Part shown: piece by piece, positions 5,480 through 5,892 of the stretch | Position numbering within the stretch: position 1 is the stretch's first letter | How the letters are laid out: every line of letters starts with the position of its first letter | Assembly: GCA_002306005.1 (NCBI GenBank) | Contig: DBRO01000053.1 | Coordinates: forward strand, 24,213 to 30,104 | Source: Ruminococcus sp. UBA1366 | GTDB lineage: Bacteria > Bacillota > Clostridia > Oscillospirales > Ruminococcaceae | Direction of reading: 5' to 3' | Length of the DNA stretch: 5,892 nucleotides | Translations under genes and position numbers: made by a program | Notes under the pieces: model-generated | The model's input: only the letters and a program-made list of their open reading frames with translations | Database searches by the model: none | What the model was told of the DNA's origin: nothing

Positions 5480-5892
5480 ATGTACGAAACCATTACTTTA
5501 GACAAATCCCTTTACGGCATTGCCGGAAAAAGCTTTACACAGGCACTTACCGAACTGGACGCAGACGAGAACTATGCCGGCACGCCGCTGGAAAAACTCG
5601 ATGCGTTTGAACGCCAACTCAAGCGCTTTGGCATCCGGGTGAACGGCAAGAATTCTGACACGGTGGAAAAATTCTTTCTCTCCACGCAGTCTGCTGTGCT
5701 GTTCCCTGAATATGTGCGCCGGACAATTAAGCAGGGCATGGACGAGGTTTCCATCCTTGGCTATGCGGCGGCGGCAATCAGCTACACGGATGGTTTGGAT
5801 TTCCGCGGCTTGAGCGTGACCAAAAACGGCACGGACGCGGCTGTGGCACCCGGTGCGGAAATGCCCGCAACCACCGTTGCGCTTGCCTCCTC
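5480..5892 (+). CDS. Phage major capsid protein, N-terminal 137 codons (C-terminus outside window)
   Basis: The frame is open from a well-placed ATG to the right edge. After about 65 residues of acidic, helical N-terminal arm (including GTPLEKLDAFERQLKRFGI, about 34-52), the sequence reaches STQSAVLFPEYVRRTIKQGM (about 69-88). This is characteristic of clostridial HK97-fold major capsid proteins, where the N-arm leads into the first shell elements. Position directly after the prohead protease supports the call. HK97-type capsids are usually 280-400 residues, so about a third to a half is present. Whether the N-terminal arm is removed by the upstream protease, as in HK97, is a reasonable inference; I see no certain cleavage site. 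Confidence 0.87.
   Translation, partial: MYETITLDKSLYGIAGKSFTQALTELDADENYAGTPLEKLDAFERQLKRFGIRVNGKNSDTVEKFFLSTQSAVLFPEYVRRTIKQGMDEVSILGYAAAAISYTDGLDFRGLSVTKNGTDAAVAPGAEMPATTVALAS

Larger units (their letters stand above)
1671..5892 (+). mobile_element. Phage packaging and head-morphogenesis module (prophage or phage-derived element, partial)
   Basis: Five consecutive genes follow the canonical tailed-phage order: small terminase, large terminase, portal, prohead protease, major capsid. They are tightly packed, with overlaps of about 14 nt, 0-30 nt gaps and ribosome binding sites inside preceding genes, so they form one operon. The right end lies outside the window. No integrase, repressor or replication genes appear between glgP and the terminase. 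It could be the late end of an integrated prophage, a defective remnant or a domesticated gene-transfer-agent-like cluster; the window alone does not decide. Confidence 0.85.

Overview
The window joins a bacterial chromosomal gene to the start of a tailed-phage DNA-packaging and head operon. On the minus strand, positions 1-1334 hold the first 444 codons of a glycogen/alpha-glucan phosphorylase (glgP). Its C-terminal half lies off the left edge. The coding style is moderately GC-rich, with AGGAGG-type ribosome binding sites and a textbook sigma-A promoter. The phage proteins resemble those of clostridial prophages. Together these suggest a Firmicute of the class Clostridia, possibly an Oscillospiraceae-like gut bacterium. 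This assignment is inference from protein style and was not tested by a search.

Positions 1335-1670 are a divergent intergenic region. It holds the glgP ribosome binding site, a roughly 108-nt leader and a near-perfect promoter (TTGACA, 17 nt, TATACT). A 12-bp tandem repeat overlaps the promoter's -35 box. A second region, facing the phage genes, carries the same TATACTGG-N4-ACG-N4-CGT pattern and a hairpin plus T-tract that reads as an intrinsic terminator.

From about 1629/1671 to the right edge, five plus-strand genes follow the canonical late-operon order: small terminase, large terminase, portal, prohead protease and major capsid protein (cut off at 5892). They overlap or lie within about 30 nt of one another and are probably co-transcribed. 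TerS recognises the DNA and TerL cuts and pumps it through the portal. The protease, whose C-terminal tail looks like a built-in scaffold, matures a shell made of the HK97-fold capsid protein. The large terminase keeps its ATPase and nuclease residues, so the module does not look decayed.

The most notable points are these. The packaging genes start only about 340 bp from glgP, with no integrase or lysogeny genes in between. The small terminase and portal both lack a good ATG, but each has an ATC/ATT codon at a sensible distance from a Shine-Dalgarno sequence. The protease carries a Cys-Cys-Cys-His cluster inserted between its likely catalytic segments. The two promoter-like regions share an unusual pattern. 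I found no CRISPR array, tRNA, rRNA or insertion sequence.
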